Positions 8,376 to 17,940 of a DNA stretch of 64,000 nt are shown one piece after another. The notes under the pieces were generated by a model, which was given only the letters and a program-made list of their open reading frames with translations, had not been told where the DNA came from and ran no database searches. Made by a program: the position numbers and the translations under genes. This DNA comes from CALBPI01 sp039027435 (lineage in GTDB: Bacteria > Pseudomonadota > Gammaproteobacteria > Steroidobacterales > Woeseiaceae), in assembly GCA_039027435.1 (NCBI GenBank), contig JBCCKF010000002.1, positions 1 to 64,000 on the forward strand, in the 5' to 3' direction. Positions within the stretch are counted from its first letter, which is position 1. Every line of letters begins with the position of its first letter.

Positions 8376-9470
8376 ATGCAACACGGTTTCCTTCGCGCTG
8401 TCCTTGCCGGTTCCATTTCTCTGTACTTGGGCAGCACTGCCTTGGCCGAGTCGATCGTCGTTGTCCAGTCGCCCTTCCTCTCGCCCGTGACCACGCCCTA
8501 CGAAACCAATGCAACACTCCGTAGCGTCCATCGTATCGAGTACCGCGCCGAGTCCCCCGGGACGGTGCACAAGATTTTGCCCCCCGGGCAAACGTTCACT
8601 CCAGACAGTGCCATCGTGGTCCAAGTGAACCCACTCACCGAGGTCGAGCTTCAACGTAGCGAATCAGTCGCGCGGGAACTAGAGGCAGACCGCGATATCG
8701 CCCAGCTCGATGTCGATGATTTGGATGCGCTTTTGCGGGCCAACACAGTATCGGAACGCGAGGCCAACGCCAGGCGACTGCGACTGAAACGAGCAGAAGC
8801 ACGACTCGAAACACAACGACTTGAGGTCAAGCGTTTACGTCAATCCGTTAATGACCTGACTACCTACTCGGCGCGAGCAGGCACAATTGTGGAGCAACAA
8901 TCGAACGTCGGTGAGTTTGTTGGGCTGGGTGAACCTCTGGTCACTGCAGTTGATATGAGCGCTGTACAGTATTGGATCACCGTACCCTTGTCCGAGGCAC
9001 AACTGCTCAACGATGAAAGCTACATCACAGAGATCGAAACAGGTCGCAACCATACAATCGAGGCCATCGTGCCCGCCGGGGCAACAACCATCACCATCAT
9101 GACTCGAGCTTTCGATGCTTCAAATCGACCTTTAGGTCATCTGGCGAATTCAACTGTATCGATTCACTTCAACAGAACGGACGCATTGATCTGGTTTCAC
9201 CGCGACGCGATTATCCGAGGCCCCAGCGGTTACGGCATTCATGTTGTTGGCGCAGACAACAAAACCACCAAAAGATCTATAGAGATCAAGCAGCGTTTGG
9301 GGTCATTTGTCGGTATTTCCGCGGGTATTGCCGACGGGGAGCGCGTCGTCCTGCGCGGAATGGAAGCACTTAATGCAGGCGATACGGTTCGAGTCGCGGA
9401 GGATCGCACAGAGTCGTTGGCACTCGATTTTCAACGCCTGAGTCGATCCTCCACGGCTTCGACTGACTAA
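8376..9470 (+). CDS. RND efflux periplasmic adaptor subunit (membrane fusion protein)
   Basis: A 364-aa precursor with a cleavable signal (ending ALA-ES) and no lipobox. It has the HlyD-type order: a half-lipoyl region (RAESPGTVHKILPPGQTFTPDSAIVVQVN), a helical hairpin with heptad-like charges (~95-155, DLDALLRANTVSEREANARRLRLKRAEARLE), a second half-lipoyl region (YSARAGTIVEQQSNVGEFVGLGEPLVTAVD), then beta-barrel and membrane-proximal parts (GIADGERVVLRGMEALNAGDTV). It bridges the permease to an outer-membrane channel. The stop and the permease start overlap by one base (TAATG). No TolC-like gene is in view. The substrate is unknown. Confidence 0.9.
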   Translation: MQHGFLRAVLAGSISLYLGSTALAESIVVVQSPFLSPVTTPYETNATLRSVHRIEYRAESPGTVHKILPPGQTFTPDSAIVVQVNPLTEVELQRSESVARELEADRDIAQLDVDDLDALLRANTVSEREANARRLRLKRAEARLETQRLEVKRLRQSVNDLTTYSARAGTIVEQQSNVGEFVGLGEPLVTAVDMSAVQYWITVPLSEAQLLNDESYITEIETGRNHTIEAIVPAGATTITIMTRAFDASNRPLGHLANSTVSIHFNRTDALIWFHRDAIIRGPSGYGIHVVGADNKTTKRSIEIKQRLGSFVGISAGIADGERVVLRGMEALNAGDTVRVAEDRTESLALDFQRLSRSSTASTD

Positions 9471-12400
9471 TGGTAGAGTTTTTTCTCAGACATCGGCGGA
9501 TTGTCCTTTCCTGCTACTTACTATTGGCGATTATCGGTATCGTGCAAACGTTTCGCATGCCGGTCCAGCTCTTGCCAACGGTTGATCGCACGGAGATTCA
9601 GGTTGCGGCTTCATGGCTGCAAAATGCACCGGAAGATGTCGAAGTGCAGATGGCAGTTCAGCTGGAGAATGCGCTCTCTACTCTGCCCGCACTTCAACAA
9701 ATGGAGACGCAAGTTTCTACCGGAAGTGTGTTCACGACACTGCGGTTTGAGGACGGCGCCGATCCAATCGCTTCACTGATCGCCACAGGCTCGAGACTCA
9801 ATCAGGTTCAAAGTTGGCCAGCCGATGCTACTGAACCGGAGATCATCCAAGACGGCATTAGCGAGGCAGCCACGGTAGCCACGCTGCTGCTCTATCCAAC
9901 GTCTGGCACGATTGCGGACTTTACCGTTATCGATGAAACAGCGCGCCGCATAGTAATGCCGGCATTGCTCGACATTCCCGGCGTCAGTCGGGTCGATAAT
10001 TCCTTCTCCTCGCGAAACCGATTACTCAACATTGAGTTCGACCCGCTTGCTATGGGTCAGCTCGGGATCACCGTGGCAGAGCTACAACGCGCGGTGACCG
10101 AGCTAAGAGATAGCAGTGGCGGCGTTGTTGAATTAGGAAAAGACAGGGTTGCTCTGCGCTTCGAGGGGCAACCTGCCAAATCGAACCTTGATCGACACGT
10201 GATTCTCTGGCGAGAGGGACGGCCCGTTACGCTCGGCGAAGTTGCAAACATCTACGAGAGCTATTCACCGGCAACGAACATCACCTATAAAAGCGGGCGT
10301 GAGGCCTACTATCTCGTGCTCTTGCGGGGTCAAGGCAAGAACTCTTTTGAAATAGTTCAGGACATCAAGGAACGAATTGATGAGTTGAACACCATCGAGC
10401 TGGCGCCACTCGGACTCGAATTAGGGATTAGTTTTGATACGACAGAGAATATTGAACGCTCGATCGCCAACGTATTCCTCAATCTCGTGCTCGGCGTCGT
10501 ATTGGTCTATCTGGCACTTTTCTTTTTCTTGAGACGACATGGCCCCGCACTGGTTGTCATCTCCAGTGTGCCCCTGTCGGTTTTTCTCACGCTGCTACTC
10601 TTGTCTTTATTCGGTGTCAGCTTGAATGTCGTCTCGCTAGCGGCACTCGCGTTTTCGGTGGGACTTATCATCGATGCAGCGGTGGTTGTACTCGAAGCTA
10701 TCGAGGCAGCGCGAGTTTCTGTGCACGAGATTTCCGATGCCATCAGAAAGGCCCTCGCTAAGGTCGCCAAAGCGTTGTTTGCATCGACCCTGACAACGCT
10801 GTTGATCTTCATTCCTATTGCTGGATTCGATGGCGATATCGGCAATTTGCTATCCGATCTTGCACTGACCATGGCACTCGCAATGAGCGTCTCTTTCTTG
10901 GTGGCAATGCTCGTCTTGCCGCTCGTCGTTACGCTGACCCGAGGCACGCCCGCCAACACTCAGTTCGACCACTTTTGGAACAAGCTGGCGGAGATTGTGA
11001 CCGCTGCAAGCCGTACTCGACGCCAGAGACTTATTTTGCAGTTTCTGCTGATTTTCGCGCCAATCGCCGCAGTTCCCTTGCTTCTGCCCGAGCGCGAGTT
11101 ACTGCCCTTTGCTGGCGATAGTTACCTGCGTGCATCAATCGCAATTCCCGACGGTCGGACGGTAGACACGCTGCGCGAGGAAATCGCCGAAGTCTTAATT
11201 GAGCGTTTGAACCCCTATCTCGAGGAAGGGGCATCAATCCCGATCCGAACCTACAACCTCGTCGTGTCACCAGGTTTCGCTTTTTTGGTCGCCTATCCGA
11301 CCAATCCCAAGCAAATGGATGCTCTGATTCAAGATTTTCAGCAACAGTTGTTCGCAGACATTCCAGAGATCGCTGTTTACGTTGCGCAGGAGCCGATGAT
11401 TCGGTTTCGCTCATCGGATGCGGATCAGATAGAGCTCAATGTCCATGGCGATGATCTGGCGCGAACTTTCGAGATAGCACAGTCAATTCAGGGCGCGATT
11501 ATAGAGGCAGGTATATCGGAAGGCGTTCGTATCACACCCGCAGCCGCCACTGATGCACCTGTGTTGACGGTCGTACCCAAAGGTTCGGCAGACAGAGATT
11601 TCGGATTCTCACAGTTCGAGCTAGCCAGTGTCGTCGGCGCGTATAGTGGTGGACTGTACGCTGGTGAGTATCTGGACGGCTTGGATACTTATGACATTTA
11701 TCTGCGCGGACCTCGATGGCAGAACCAGCAAGAATTCGGTCAGCTGCAGGTATTTACGCCTAGCGGCGAAACGGTCAATCTCGAAACACTGGCGGGAATC
11801 CGTGAGACTCGGGGACCGAGCAACATTCTGCGTGTAGATGGATTGAGCACCGTCAGATTACTTATTTCACCGCCTGAAGATCAGGCACTGGGTGCTGTAG
11901 TGAGATCGCTACGCGAACTCATTGCGACACGATTCTCGTCGGAGTTCACTGAAGCAAACATGAGTGCGAGCTTTCAGGGCAGTGCAGACGAATTCGAGCA
12001 AGCGATGTTTCGGATCGGCATTGTGGTTGTACTTGCGCTCTTGGGTCTGGGATTTGCACTGACCTTGACGTTTGGGTCATTCGCTAGTGCCTTCAAGATC
12101 ATGCTCACGCTTCCTATCGCCATTTTTGGTGGTGCTTTTTCGCTCTGGGCATTCAATTTCGTTGCGCCGGTTTCGCTGGATATCCTTACGATCATGGGCT
12201 TTATCATCGCGGCGGGGCTCGTACTCAATAATGCGATCCTGATCATCGCCGAGTATCGCGATGGCGCTGAATCCGGCCTATCCAACACCGAAGCTTTGAG
12301 AGAAGCAGTGAAAGTGCGCTCGAGGCCGATCTACATATCGGCGCTGACCTCGATTTTTGGGATGCTGCCTCTGATGCTGTCCCCGGGTGTCGGTGCCGAG

Positions 12401-12511
12401 ACCTACCGCGGGATGGCGACGGTTCTGGTTGGTGCGATGACCTTTAGCGTTCTGTTCGGTGTTTTCGTAGTCTCCGCTCTGACAAATCAGGGTGAAGGCG
12501 GGGTGCACTGA
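9470..12511 (+). CDS. RND efflux transporter permease subunit
   Basis: An inner-membrane proton-driven pump of 1013 aa, the usual AcrB-family length. It has TM1 at the N-terminus, a large periplasmic porter loop, TM2-6 (~330-480), a second loop and TM8-12 (~840-1005). In TM4 the relay reads GLIIDAAVVVLEAIE, so the first Asp (~402) is kept but the usual second Asp is Ala. In TM10, GLVLNNAILIIAEY has Asn where AcrB has Lys. These variants occur in non-AcrB branches of the superfamily, as I recall. It is translationally coupled to the adaptor. Drug, metal or lipid export cannot be decided from sequence. Confidence 0.92.
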   Translation: MVEFFLRHRRIVLSCYLLLAIIGIVQTFRMPVQLLPTVDRTEIQVAASWLQNAPEDVEVQMAVQLENALSTLPALQQMETQVSTGSVFTTLRFEDGADPIASLIATGSRLNQVQSWPADATEPEIIQDGISEAATVATLLLYPTSGTIADFTVIDETARRIVMPALLDIPGVSRVDNSFSSRNRLLNIEFDPLAMGQLGITVAELQRAVTELRDSSGGVVELGKDRVALRFEGQPAKSNLDRHVILWREGRPVTLGEVANIYESYSPATNITYKSGREAYYLVLLRGQGKNSFEIVQDIKERIDELNTIELAPLGLELGISFDTTENIERSIANVFLNLVLGVVLVYLALFFFLRRHGPALVVISSVPLSVFLTLLLLSLFGVSLNVVSLAALAFSVGLIIDAAVVVLEAIEAARVSVHEISDAIRKALAKVAKALFASTLTTLLIFIPIAGFDGDIGNLLSDLALTMALAMSVSFLVAMLVLPLVVTLTRGTPANTQFDHFWNKLAEIVTAASRTRRQRLILQFLLIFAPIAAVPLLLPERELLPFAGDSYLRASIAIPDGRTVDTLREEIAEVLIERLNPYLEEGASIPIRTYNLVVSPGFAFLVAYPTNPKQMDALIQDFQQQLFADIPEIAVYVAQEPMIRFRSSDADQIELNVHGDDLARTFEIAQSIQGAIIEAGISEGVRITPAAATDAPVLTVVPKGSADRDFGFSQFELASVVGAYSGGLYAGEYLDGLDTYDIYLRGPRWQNQQEFGQLQVFTPSGETVNLETLAGIRETRGPSNILRVDGLSTVRLLISPPEDQALGAVVRSLRELIATRFSSEFTEANMSASFQGSADEFEQAMFRIGIVVVLALLGLGFALTLTFGSFASAFKIMLTLPIAIFGGAFSLWAFNFVAPVSLDILTIMGFIIAAGLVLNNAILIIAEYRDGAESGLSNTEALREAVKVRSRPIYISALTSIFGMLPLMLSPGVGAETYRGMATVLVGAMTFSVLFGVFVVSALTNQGEGGVH

Positions 12512-12568
12512 ACCGGTTGGCGGTATGATCGGGCCCTATCAGCAGACGCTTGCAACTGGAGATACCTC

Positions 12569-13441
12569 ATGTCGAAGAACGTACTGATCACTGGCTGCAG
12601 CAGCGGCTTCGGACTGGATGCCGCGAAAACACTGGCGAGCAGCGGGCATCACGTCTTCGCAACGATGCGCGACATCGACGGTCGCAACTCCGGCAAAGCT
12701 CAGGAACTACGTGAATTTGCTGATGCGCAAGGTCTAAAGATCACTGTGCATGAGATGGACGTGACCTCCGACTCGAGCGTGAATAGTGCCGTCGCCGAAA
12801 TGCCGACCATCGACGTGTTGATCAACAACGCCGGCTTAGGTTTCGGTGGGCCGGTCGAGACGTTTAATGGTGATGACATCCTGGCTCAGCTCGACCTCAA
12901 TATCGTTGGTACTGCGCGAGCCGCCAACGCCGTGTTGCCGGGCATGCGCGAGCAAGGCGACGGTCTCATTGTTCAAGTCAGCTCTACAGCAGGCCGTGCG
13001 GCCTTCCCCGGTTTTGGCGTATACAACGCCAGCAAATGGGGTCTTGAAGGCCTCAGCGAGGCGATGCGTTACGAATTGGCCCCGCTCGGCATTGACGTCG
13101 TGCTCGTCGAACCAGGCCCGTTCGACACCAATTTCTTTGCCAATATGAAACAAGGCTCCAAGCCGGCTGCCGGCGCAGCCTACAAGCATGTTGGCGAATT
13201 TCTGAAGGGCTTCCAAACCACTGTCACCGAACTTTTCGAGAACCAAAAGGCCCCGACCGACCCGCACCTGGTGGTCGAGATCTTCGAGCGCCTGATCGAC
13301 ACCCCAAAAGGCGAGCGTCCAATTCGAACCATCGCCGGCCTCGATTTCGGCTTCCAGGCTTTGAATGACGCTGCCGACCCTGTGCGTAAAGCCGGACTCG
13401 AATCCATGGGTATTGGTCAGTGGGACGGGCCACGTTCGTAA
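12569..13441 (+). CDS. short-chain dehydrogenase/reductase (SDR)
   Basis: A 290-aa cytoplasmic NAD(P)-dependent oxidoreductase. The cofactor-binding motif is TGCSSGFG near residues 8-15, the structural motif is NNAG near 88, and the catalytic Ser is in VSSTAGR with Tyr-x-x-x-Lys in YNASKWG (~152-156). MRD after the second strand suggests possible NADP preference, but this is weak. The start is supported by GGAG nine bases before the ATG. It resembles the classical SDR group whose members are often called 3-oxoacyl-ACP reductase-like or retinol-dehydrogenase-like. The substrate is not predictable. Confidence 0.9.
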   Translation: MSKNVLITGCSSGFGLDAAKTLASSGHHVFATMRDIDGRNSGKAQELREFADAQGLKITVHEMDVTSDSSVNSAVAEMPTIDVLINNAGLGFGGPVETFNGDDILAQLDLNIVGTARAANAVLPGMREQGDGLIVQVSSTAGRAAFPGFGVYNASKWGLEGLSEAMRYELAPLGIDVVLVEPGPFDTNFFANMKQGSKPAAGAAYKHVGEFLKGFQTTVTELFENQKAPTDPHLVVEIFERLIDTPKGERPIRTIAGLDFGFQALNDAADPVRKAGLESMGIGQWDGPRS

Positions 13442-13499
13442 GCCGCGGCCGGTGTGGTCGACAGGCCTTAGACTATTAGCGCCAGACCAAGCTGTTTGG

Positions 13500-13508
13500 T
13501 GGTACAAT
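13500..13508 (+). promoter_or_regulatory. extended -10 promoter candidate for hppA
   Basis: TGGTACAAT, an extended -10 (TGn) followed by TACAAT (5 of 6 consensus), lies about 190 bases before the hppA start. No good -35 is seen, which extended -10 promoters do not need. The leader it would create contains a small inverted repeat, ACAGAT / ATCTGT, at 13569-13585. No ORF is recognised in 13442-13694. Confidence 0.35.
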
Positions 13509-13694
13509 CGCGCGCGATCCGGGGGATTGGCTCAGGGACAAAATTAGCCACCCTCCAATATCAACAAAACAGATAACTAATCTGTCGGGGGACTTTCGAT
13601 CGCGTTCTACTAAGACTCAGGTGCATTCCATCGCGCCCGGCGTCCTTGTGTGCCGCATCGAACTCCGAACGACAAACACGGAGTAACAATCAGC

Positions 13695-15839
13695 ATGTCA
13701 ATTGCGATTATTCTGGCCTTGTCCCTTTTCGGACTCGCTGTGGCCTTTTTCTACTCCCGCTCGGTCAGCCGCGTTGCGGTCGATATGGGTGTGGAAGACG
13801 CCGACACGCGCAGCAAGCTGCGTAAGATTCACTCGGCAATTGCCGACGGTGCAATGGCGTTCCTCAAGCAGGAATACAAGTTCATGGCCATTTTCATGGT
13901 CGTGTTCGGCATCGTCATCGCGCTTTTGATCGATGATCACCACACCGAAAACGTGAATGAAGGCCTCTACACAGCCGTCGCATTCATCTTCGGCTCGATC
14001 ATCTCGATTGTCAGCGGTTTCATCGGCATGAAAATCGCAACCGCGGGTAATGCCAGAACGACGGTCTCAGCGAACCAATCGTTGTCCAGCGCGTTCAACA
14101 TTGCGCTGCACTCCGGGTCGGTCATGGGCTTCGCACTGGTGAGCCTTGCCTCACTTGGCATGTTGCTCATTTACCTCGGACTTAAGTACGTGCTTCCGGC
14201 CGATCTGCCGCCGCACATTCTGATGGAAGTCATCGCCGGTTTTGGCCTGGGTGGCTCCGCGATTGCGTTGTTCGCTCGTGTTGGCGGTGGCATCTTCACC
14301 AAAGCCGCTGACGTCGGCGCCGATCTGGTCGGTAAAGTTGAAGCCGGTATCCCGGAAGATGACCCACGCAACCCGGCGGTTATTGCCGATAACGTAGGTG
14401 ACAACGTCGGTGACGTCGCGGGTATGGGTGCTGACTTGTTTGGGTCCTGTGCGGAAAGCACCTGCGCAGCAATGGTGATCTCGGCGATTGCTTTCGCCGG
14501 CAATGTAGACGCCCTGCTCTACCCGATCGTGATCTCGGCGATCGGTATTCCAGTGAGCTTGCTGACGATTCTGATGATTCGCGTTAACACCGAAGCGCAG
14601 GTCGGACCAGCATTGAAGCGGATGTTGATCATCTCCAGCGTGATCATGGCAATCGTCATGTATTTCGTGACGGATATGTTGATCCCCGCAGACTTCGCCA
14701 TCGCTGGCGTTGAGTACACCTCGATGGGCGTGTATTTGTGCTTCCTGACCGGCTTGATCGCCGGTCTGGTCGTCGGTCTGCTCACCGAGTACTACACGTC
14801 GGATCAGTACAAGCCAGTACGTGAAGTCGCTGAGTCCTGCCAAACGGGTACTGCAACCAATATCATTTTCGGTCTCGCTCTCGGCTACAAGAGTGCGGTC
14901 GGTCCTTACCTCGCCATTGGTCTGGCAATCTACATTCCGTGGATGTTGGCTGGTATGTACGGTGTGGCGATTGCGTCGCTGGGTATGCTTGGCACGCTGG
15001 TCATCGCATTGACGATCGACGCCTACGGCCCTGTTGCCGATAACGCAGGTGGTATCGCCGAAATGGCCGGCATGCCCGAACACGTGCGCGAGCGCACAGA
15101 CGTTCTGGATTCGGCGGGCAACACGACCGCTGCGATCGGTAAGGGCTTCGCTATCGGTGCTGCGATTCTGACGTCTCTGGCCTTGTTTGCCGCATTCCTG
15201 ACGCGCGCGGATTTGCTGCTCAAAGAGCAGGACCCGACGTCCGACCTGCTCGGCTCTATCAATCTGCTCGACCCGATGGTCTTTAGTGGTCTGTTCATCG
15301 GTGCGGTTTTGCCGGCACTGTTTACCGCTATGACCATGAAGTCGGTTGGCTCGGCTGCGTTCAAGATGATCGAGGAAGTGCGTCGGCAGTTCAAAGAAAT
15401 CCCGGGCATCATGGAAGGCACTGGCGACCCGGACTACGCGCAGTGCGTCGCGATCTCGACGCAGGCTGCCGTTCGCGAAATGGTCGCCCCGGGCATTTTG
15501 ATCATGGGCGCACCTTTGGTCACAGGCTTCTTGTTCGGTATCCAGGCAACCGCCGGTCTTCTAGCAGGCTCATTGGTTGCGGGTGGCGTCCTCGCTATCT
15601 CAGCATCCAACTCGGGTGGCGCTTGGGATAATGCGAAAAAGTACATTGAAGCGGGCAACCTCGGCGGCAAAGGCACCGATAATCACAAAGCAGCGGTCGT
15701 CGGTGACACGGTCGGTGACCCGCTCAAGGATACTTCTGGTCCATCTTTGAACATCCTAATCAAGCTATCGGCAATTCTGTCACTCGTATTTGTACCGTTC
15801 TTCGTGCAATACGGCGGCATCCTGCTGAAGTTCATGTAA
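13695..15839 (+). CDS. hppA: membrane-bound (proton-translocating) inorganic pyrophosphatase
   Basis: A 714-aa integral membrane enzyme (about 16 helices) that pumps ions out of the cytoplasm using pyrophosphate hydrolysis. The substrate loops are intact: ADVGADLVGKVEAGIPEDD, NVGDNVGDVAGMGAD, and near the C-terminus ASNSGGAWDNAKKYIE and GDTVGDPLKDTSGPSLNI. GNTTAAIGKG carries Ala (~479) where K+-independent enzymes have Lys, so it should be K+-stimulated. The ion-gate segment reads ADLFGSCAES, with Glu placed as in plant-type H+ pumps; Na+ pumps have Glu earlier (ADLLES), so H+ transport is more likely. The ATG at 13695 is chosen over a GTG at 13650 because it opens the first helix. An intrinsic terminator follows. 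Confidence 0.95.
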   Translation: MSIAIILALSLFGLAVAFFYSRSVSRVAVDMGVEDADTRSKLRKIHSAIADGAMAFLKQEYKFMAIFMVVFGIVIALLIDDHHTENVNEGLYTAVAFIFGSIISIVSGFIGMKIATAGNARTTVSANQSLSSAFNIALHSGSVMGFALVSLASLGMLLIYLGLKYVLPADLPPHILMEVIAGFGLGGSAIALFARVGGGIFTKAADVGADLVGKVEAGIPEDDPRNPAVIADNVGDNVGDVAGMGADLFGSCAESTCAAMVISAIAFAGNVDALLYPIVISAIGIPVSLLTILMIRVNTEAQVGPALKRMLIISSVIMAIVMYFVTDMLIPADFAIAGVEYTSMGVYLCFLTGLIAGLVVGLLTEYYTSDQYKPVREVAESCQTGTATNIIFGLALGYKSAVGPYLAIGLAIYIPWMLAGMYGVAIASLGMLGTLVIALTIDAYGPVADNAGGIAEMAGMPEHVRERTDVLDSAGNTTAAIGKGFAIGAAILTSLALFAAFLTRADLLLKEQDPTSDLLGSINLLDPMVFSGLFIGAVLPALFTAMTMKSVGSAAFKMIEEVRRQFKEIPGIMEGTGDPDYAQCVAISTQAAVREMVAPGILIMGAPLVTGFLFGIQATAGLLAGSLVAGGVLAISASNSGGAWDNAKKYIEAGNLGGKGTDNHKAAVVGDTVGDPLKDTSGPSLNILIKLSAILSLVFVPFFVQYGGILLKFM

Positions 15840-15862
15840 GCCTTTTCGAAGAATTACATCGG

Positions 15863-15891
15863 AAAAGCCCGGCCTAGCGCCGGGCTTTTTT
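15863..15891 (+). terminator. Rho-independent terminator of hppA
   Basis: Stem GCCCGGC / GCCGGGC with loop CTAGC, preceded by AAAA and followed by six T, 24 bases after the hppA stop codon. The flanking A and T runs extend the pairing. Confidence 0.92.
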
Positions 15892-15947
15892 GTGGGTTGA
15901 TGTACCCGCATCCGATAGAATTCAGCAGGGAATGATTGGGGGTTTCC

Positions 15948-16460
15948 GTGATTCCATCGCACCGTGTAGCGCCACTTCTCCTTCTTCTTGTCGGAAGTGC
16001 ACTGATGTCCGCTTGCGGCACGTTAGTCCAAGACTATGTTGTCACCGCCGGCATGTCTGATTTGCCGTCAACTATCGTCGATCCCATTGAAGAAGCATTC
16101 CCGCCCGAGAGCTCGGAACCTATAGTCATCAGACATGAGACGAAAGATGGGTTGACCACGTCGTTCGACGAGACTCGTATTGCCGTTGCAATCCAGCCGA
16201 CTGGGAACTTTATCTACCGGGTCCGTTTTCGCTGGACACTACCTTCTGCGCCACCATCGGGCGGCAAGTGGAATCGGTTGGTCAGGAACAAAGATGGCAC
16301 CGTAACGATTAGTTCTGACTACTCCTCATTCAGAGGAGACGTTACGATTCCGGTCGATTTTGATCCACTCTACCCCGCCGGCGAATGGCGACTCGAGGTT
16401 ATTATCGATGGACGAGTCATGCTGGAAGAAGAGATCAAGGTTTGTTCAAAGTCTTGTTGA
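15948..16460 (+). CDS. small uncharacterised lipoprotein
   Basis: A 170-aa precursor. GTG at 15948, five to six bases after GGGGG, is preferred to an upstream TTG. The signal APLLLLLVGSALMSAC ends in a lipobox, so the mature protein is lipid-anchored. The mature part is strand-rich (IAVAIQPTGNFIYRVRFRW; GEWRLEVIIDGRVMLEEEIKV) and may form one Ig-like beta-sandwich. Two C-terminal Cys (CSKSC) could form a disulfide. No family recognised. Its stop faces that of the convergent lipoprotein gene. Confidence 0.7.
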   Translation: MIPSHRVAPLLLLLVGSALMSACGTLVQDYVVTAGMSDLPSTIVDPIEEAFPPESSEPIVIRHETKDGLTTSFDETRIAVAIQPTGNFIYRVRFRWTLPSAPPSGGKWNRLVRNKDGTVTISSDYSSFRGDVTIPVDFDPLYPAGEWRLEVIIDGRVMLEEEIKVCSKSC

Positions 16461-16492
16461 TCAAAAGCTAGTTCATCTTTACCGCTAGCCAC

Positions 16493-17236
16493 TCAATCCG
16501 TAAACCGAGCGCGCGTCAGCAGGTCGGCATAGAGTAACTTGAAGTCGCCAAGTGCGACCTCCGTTGCCTGATCAACAGCGTGTGACGTCAGCTCCTCTAC
16601 CGAGTCCCTACTCGTCCAAACGAGCTCCTCAGGCATGTAATCCCAGAAATAGAAATCATAGTTTTGCGCTTCGAGTGAAGTGACTCTGTTTACGTCGAAT
16701 ACTGTTACTGAGACTGAATTGATTGCCCAGTTGCGACAACGGTAGTTATTGCACTCAGAGTAGAGACCGTAACCTTCAAGAAACAAATCAGGAATGCGGA
16801 ACTTACTGTGCCAACGGCGAGAGTTGGAGAACGGGAACACGACGAACACGTAATCGAGGTCATTGGCTTTCCCTAATGTAGTGACTGCGTCTGCTGTCCG
16901 TGCGGACTCGATTTCACCGGCGAACAGATGATCTCGACGAGTCACCAAAGACGAAGACGGAGCGAGAATCTGTACGGAAAAGTCACTTCTCCCTAGCGGG
17001 CTAGTAACTGCTCCGAGGTACTGCTCACCGTAATCACTCGTGCTGGCGACCTTACGCAACTCCGTTGAGAAAGTATTGGAAAAACTCACGAAGTGGCTTG
17101 GATACTCATTCACCAGGGAGATCACACCGATCCGCGCCTCTGGCTCAGGTTCCGCAATTAGCACAGGAGCGGCACAGCCACTCATCGCGAAAGATACGAG
17201 AGGGCCAATCGTCCCAATTTTCCTCAGCCAACTCAT
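16493..17236 (-). CDS. uncharacterised lipoprotein
   Basis: A 247-aa precursor with the N-terminus MSWLRKIGTIGPLVSFAMSGC, a lipobox-like signal with Cys21. The mature part starts with RIGVISLVNEYPSHFVSFSNTF, an alpha/beta strand pattern. It contains a Cys pair (SECNNYRCRNW) and a helical C-terminus. No known domain recognised. It is the last of three minus-strand envelope genes, 59 bases after the preceding gene, so it is probably co-transcribed with the secreted protein and the trypsin-like lipoprotein. Confidence 0.7.
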   Translation of the reverse strand: MSWLRKIGTIGPLVSFAMSGCAAPVLIAEPEPEARIGVISLVNEYPSHFVSFSNTFSTELRKVASTSDYGEQYLGAVTSPLGRSDFSVQILAPSSSLVTRRDHLFAGEIESARTADAVTTLGKANDLDYVFVVFPFSNSRRWHSKFRIPDLFLEGYGLYSECNNYRCRNWAINSVSVTVFDVNRVTSLEAQNYDFYFWDYMPEELVWTSRDSVEELTSHAVDQATEVALGDFKLLYADLLTRARFTD

Positions 17237-17295
17237 TTCGAATTTTTGGTCGCGTTAGTCTTTTGTGCCGCGATTGCGAACGATTGGCCGTTCAA

Positions 17296-17934
17296 TTACT
17301 CGGACACTTCTCCGGCCGCTCCGAAATAGTACTGATACTCGTCAATCACCGCCTTCACCTCAGGGTTGTCGGCGACATCTTGCATGAACTGCTCGACGGT
17401 ACCTTCGGCCCATTCCAGCGCTTCTCCTTTTAGGCCGTAGTCCGTGTTGTAGAGGGACTGCACATCTGTGAAGTTTTCCGAGTACTCGAAAGCTGCTACA
17501 GGAATCCCGTGCACATTAAATTCGTAGACCACGATGAGATCGTTGTTGCTGACCAGAGGTATCAGGCCTAGCGTCGAGCCGGACAGAATTGCTGAGGTCA
17601 TTCCAGCAGCTGCACCGCCCGCGGTTCCCCTCTGGTAGTACCGCATTCTGAGGATAATCGGACTACCCAGCGCATCTTGATCGAGCCCCGAGAATATTGG
17701 GTTGGTGCGGATACGCTCGGCCAACTTATCTTTCGACACCTCGGACAAAAAGACGATCGGTGGATAGTTCGACTCCACTTCCGTTTCGACTGTTTCGAAT
17801 GTTGTTTCCGCTGGCGCTTGCTGGACAAGTGCGTCGGAGATAGCCGCTTCCGCATCCTGGTCATCTGCAAGGGCCGATGACTGGGATAGTGCTACAAGGC
17901 CGAATGCCAGAATCATGTTTGAAATTCTCATCAT
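17296..17934 (-). CDS. uncharacterised secreted protein with glycine-zipper-like segment
   Basis: A 212-aa precursor with the signal ILAFGLVALSQSSALA-DD and an acidic N-terminal stretch. The central region is GGAAAGMTSAILSGSTLGLIPLVS, a Gly/Ala-rich hydrophobic segment of glycine-zipper type flanked by strands (PIILRMRYYQRG; NNDLIVVYEFNV). Such segments occur in small outer-membrane lipoproteins, but there is no lipobox here. The first ATG follows AGGGG. It lies 6 bases downstream of the protease gene, strongly suggesting one operon. Function unknown. Confidence 0.7.
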   Translation of the reverse strand: MMRISNMILAFGLVALSQSSALADDQDAEAAISDALVQQAPAETTFETVETEVESNYPPIVFLSEVSKDKLAERIRTNPIFSGLDQDALGSPIILRMRYYQRGTAGGAAAGMTSAILSGSTLGLIPLVSNNDLIVVYEFNVHGIPVAAFEYSENFTDVQSLYNTDYGLKGEALEWAEGTVEQFMQDVADNPEVKAVIDEYQYYFGAAGEVSE

Positions 17935-17940
17935 GAACCC

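Noticed and set aside
13569..13585. Inverted repeat ACAGAT/ATCTGT in the hppA leader
   Set aside because: Six-base arms without a T-run or a match to a known riboswitch; recorded only as a minor leader feature.
14151..15083. 310-codon open frame on the minus strand inside hppA
   Set aside because: It is fully antisense to a highly conserved pyrophosphatase and has a composition typical of a shadow frame (His, Gln, Arg, Asp rich, no domain). No ribosome-binding site is seen.
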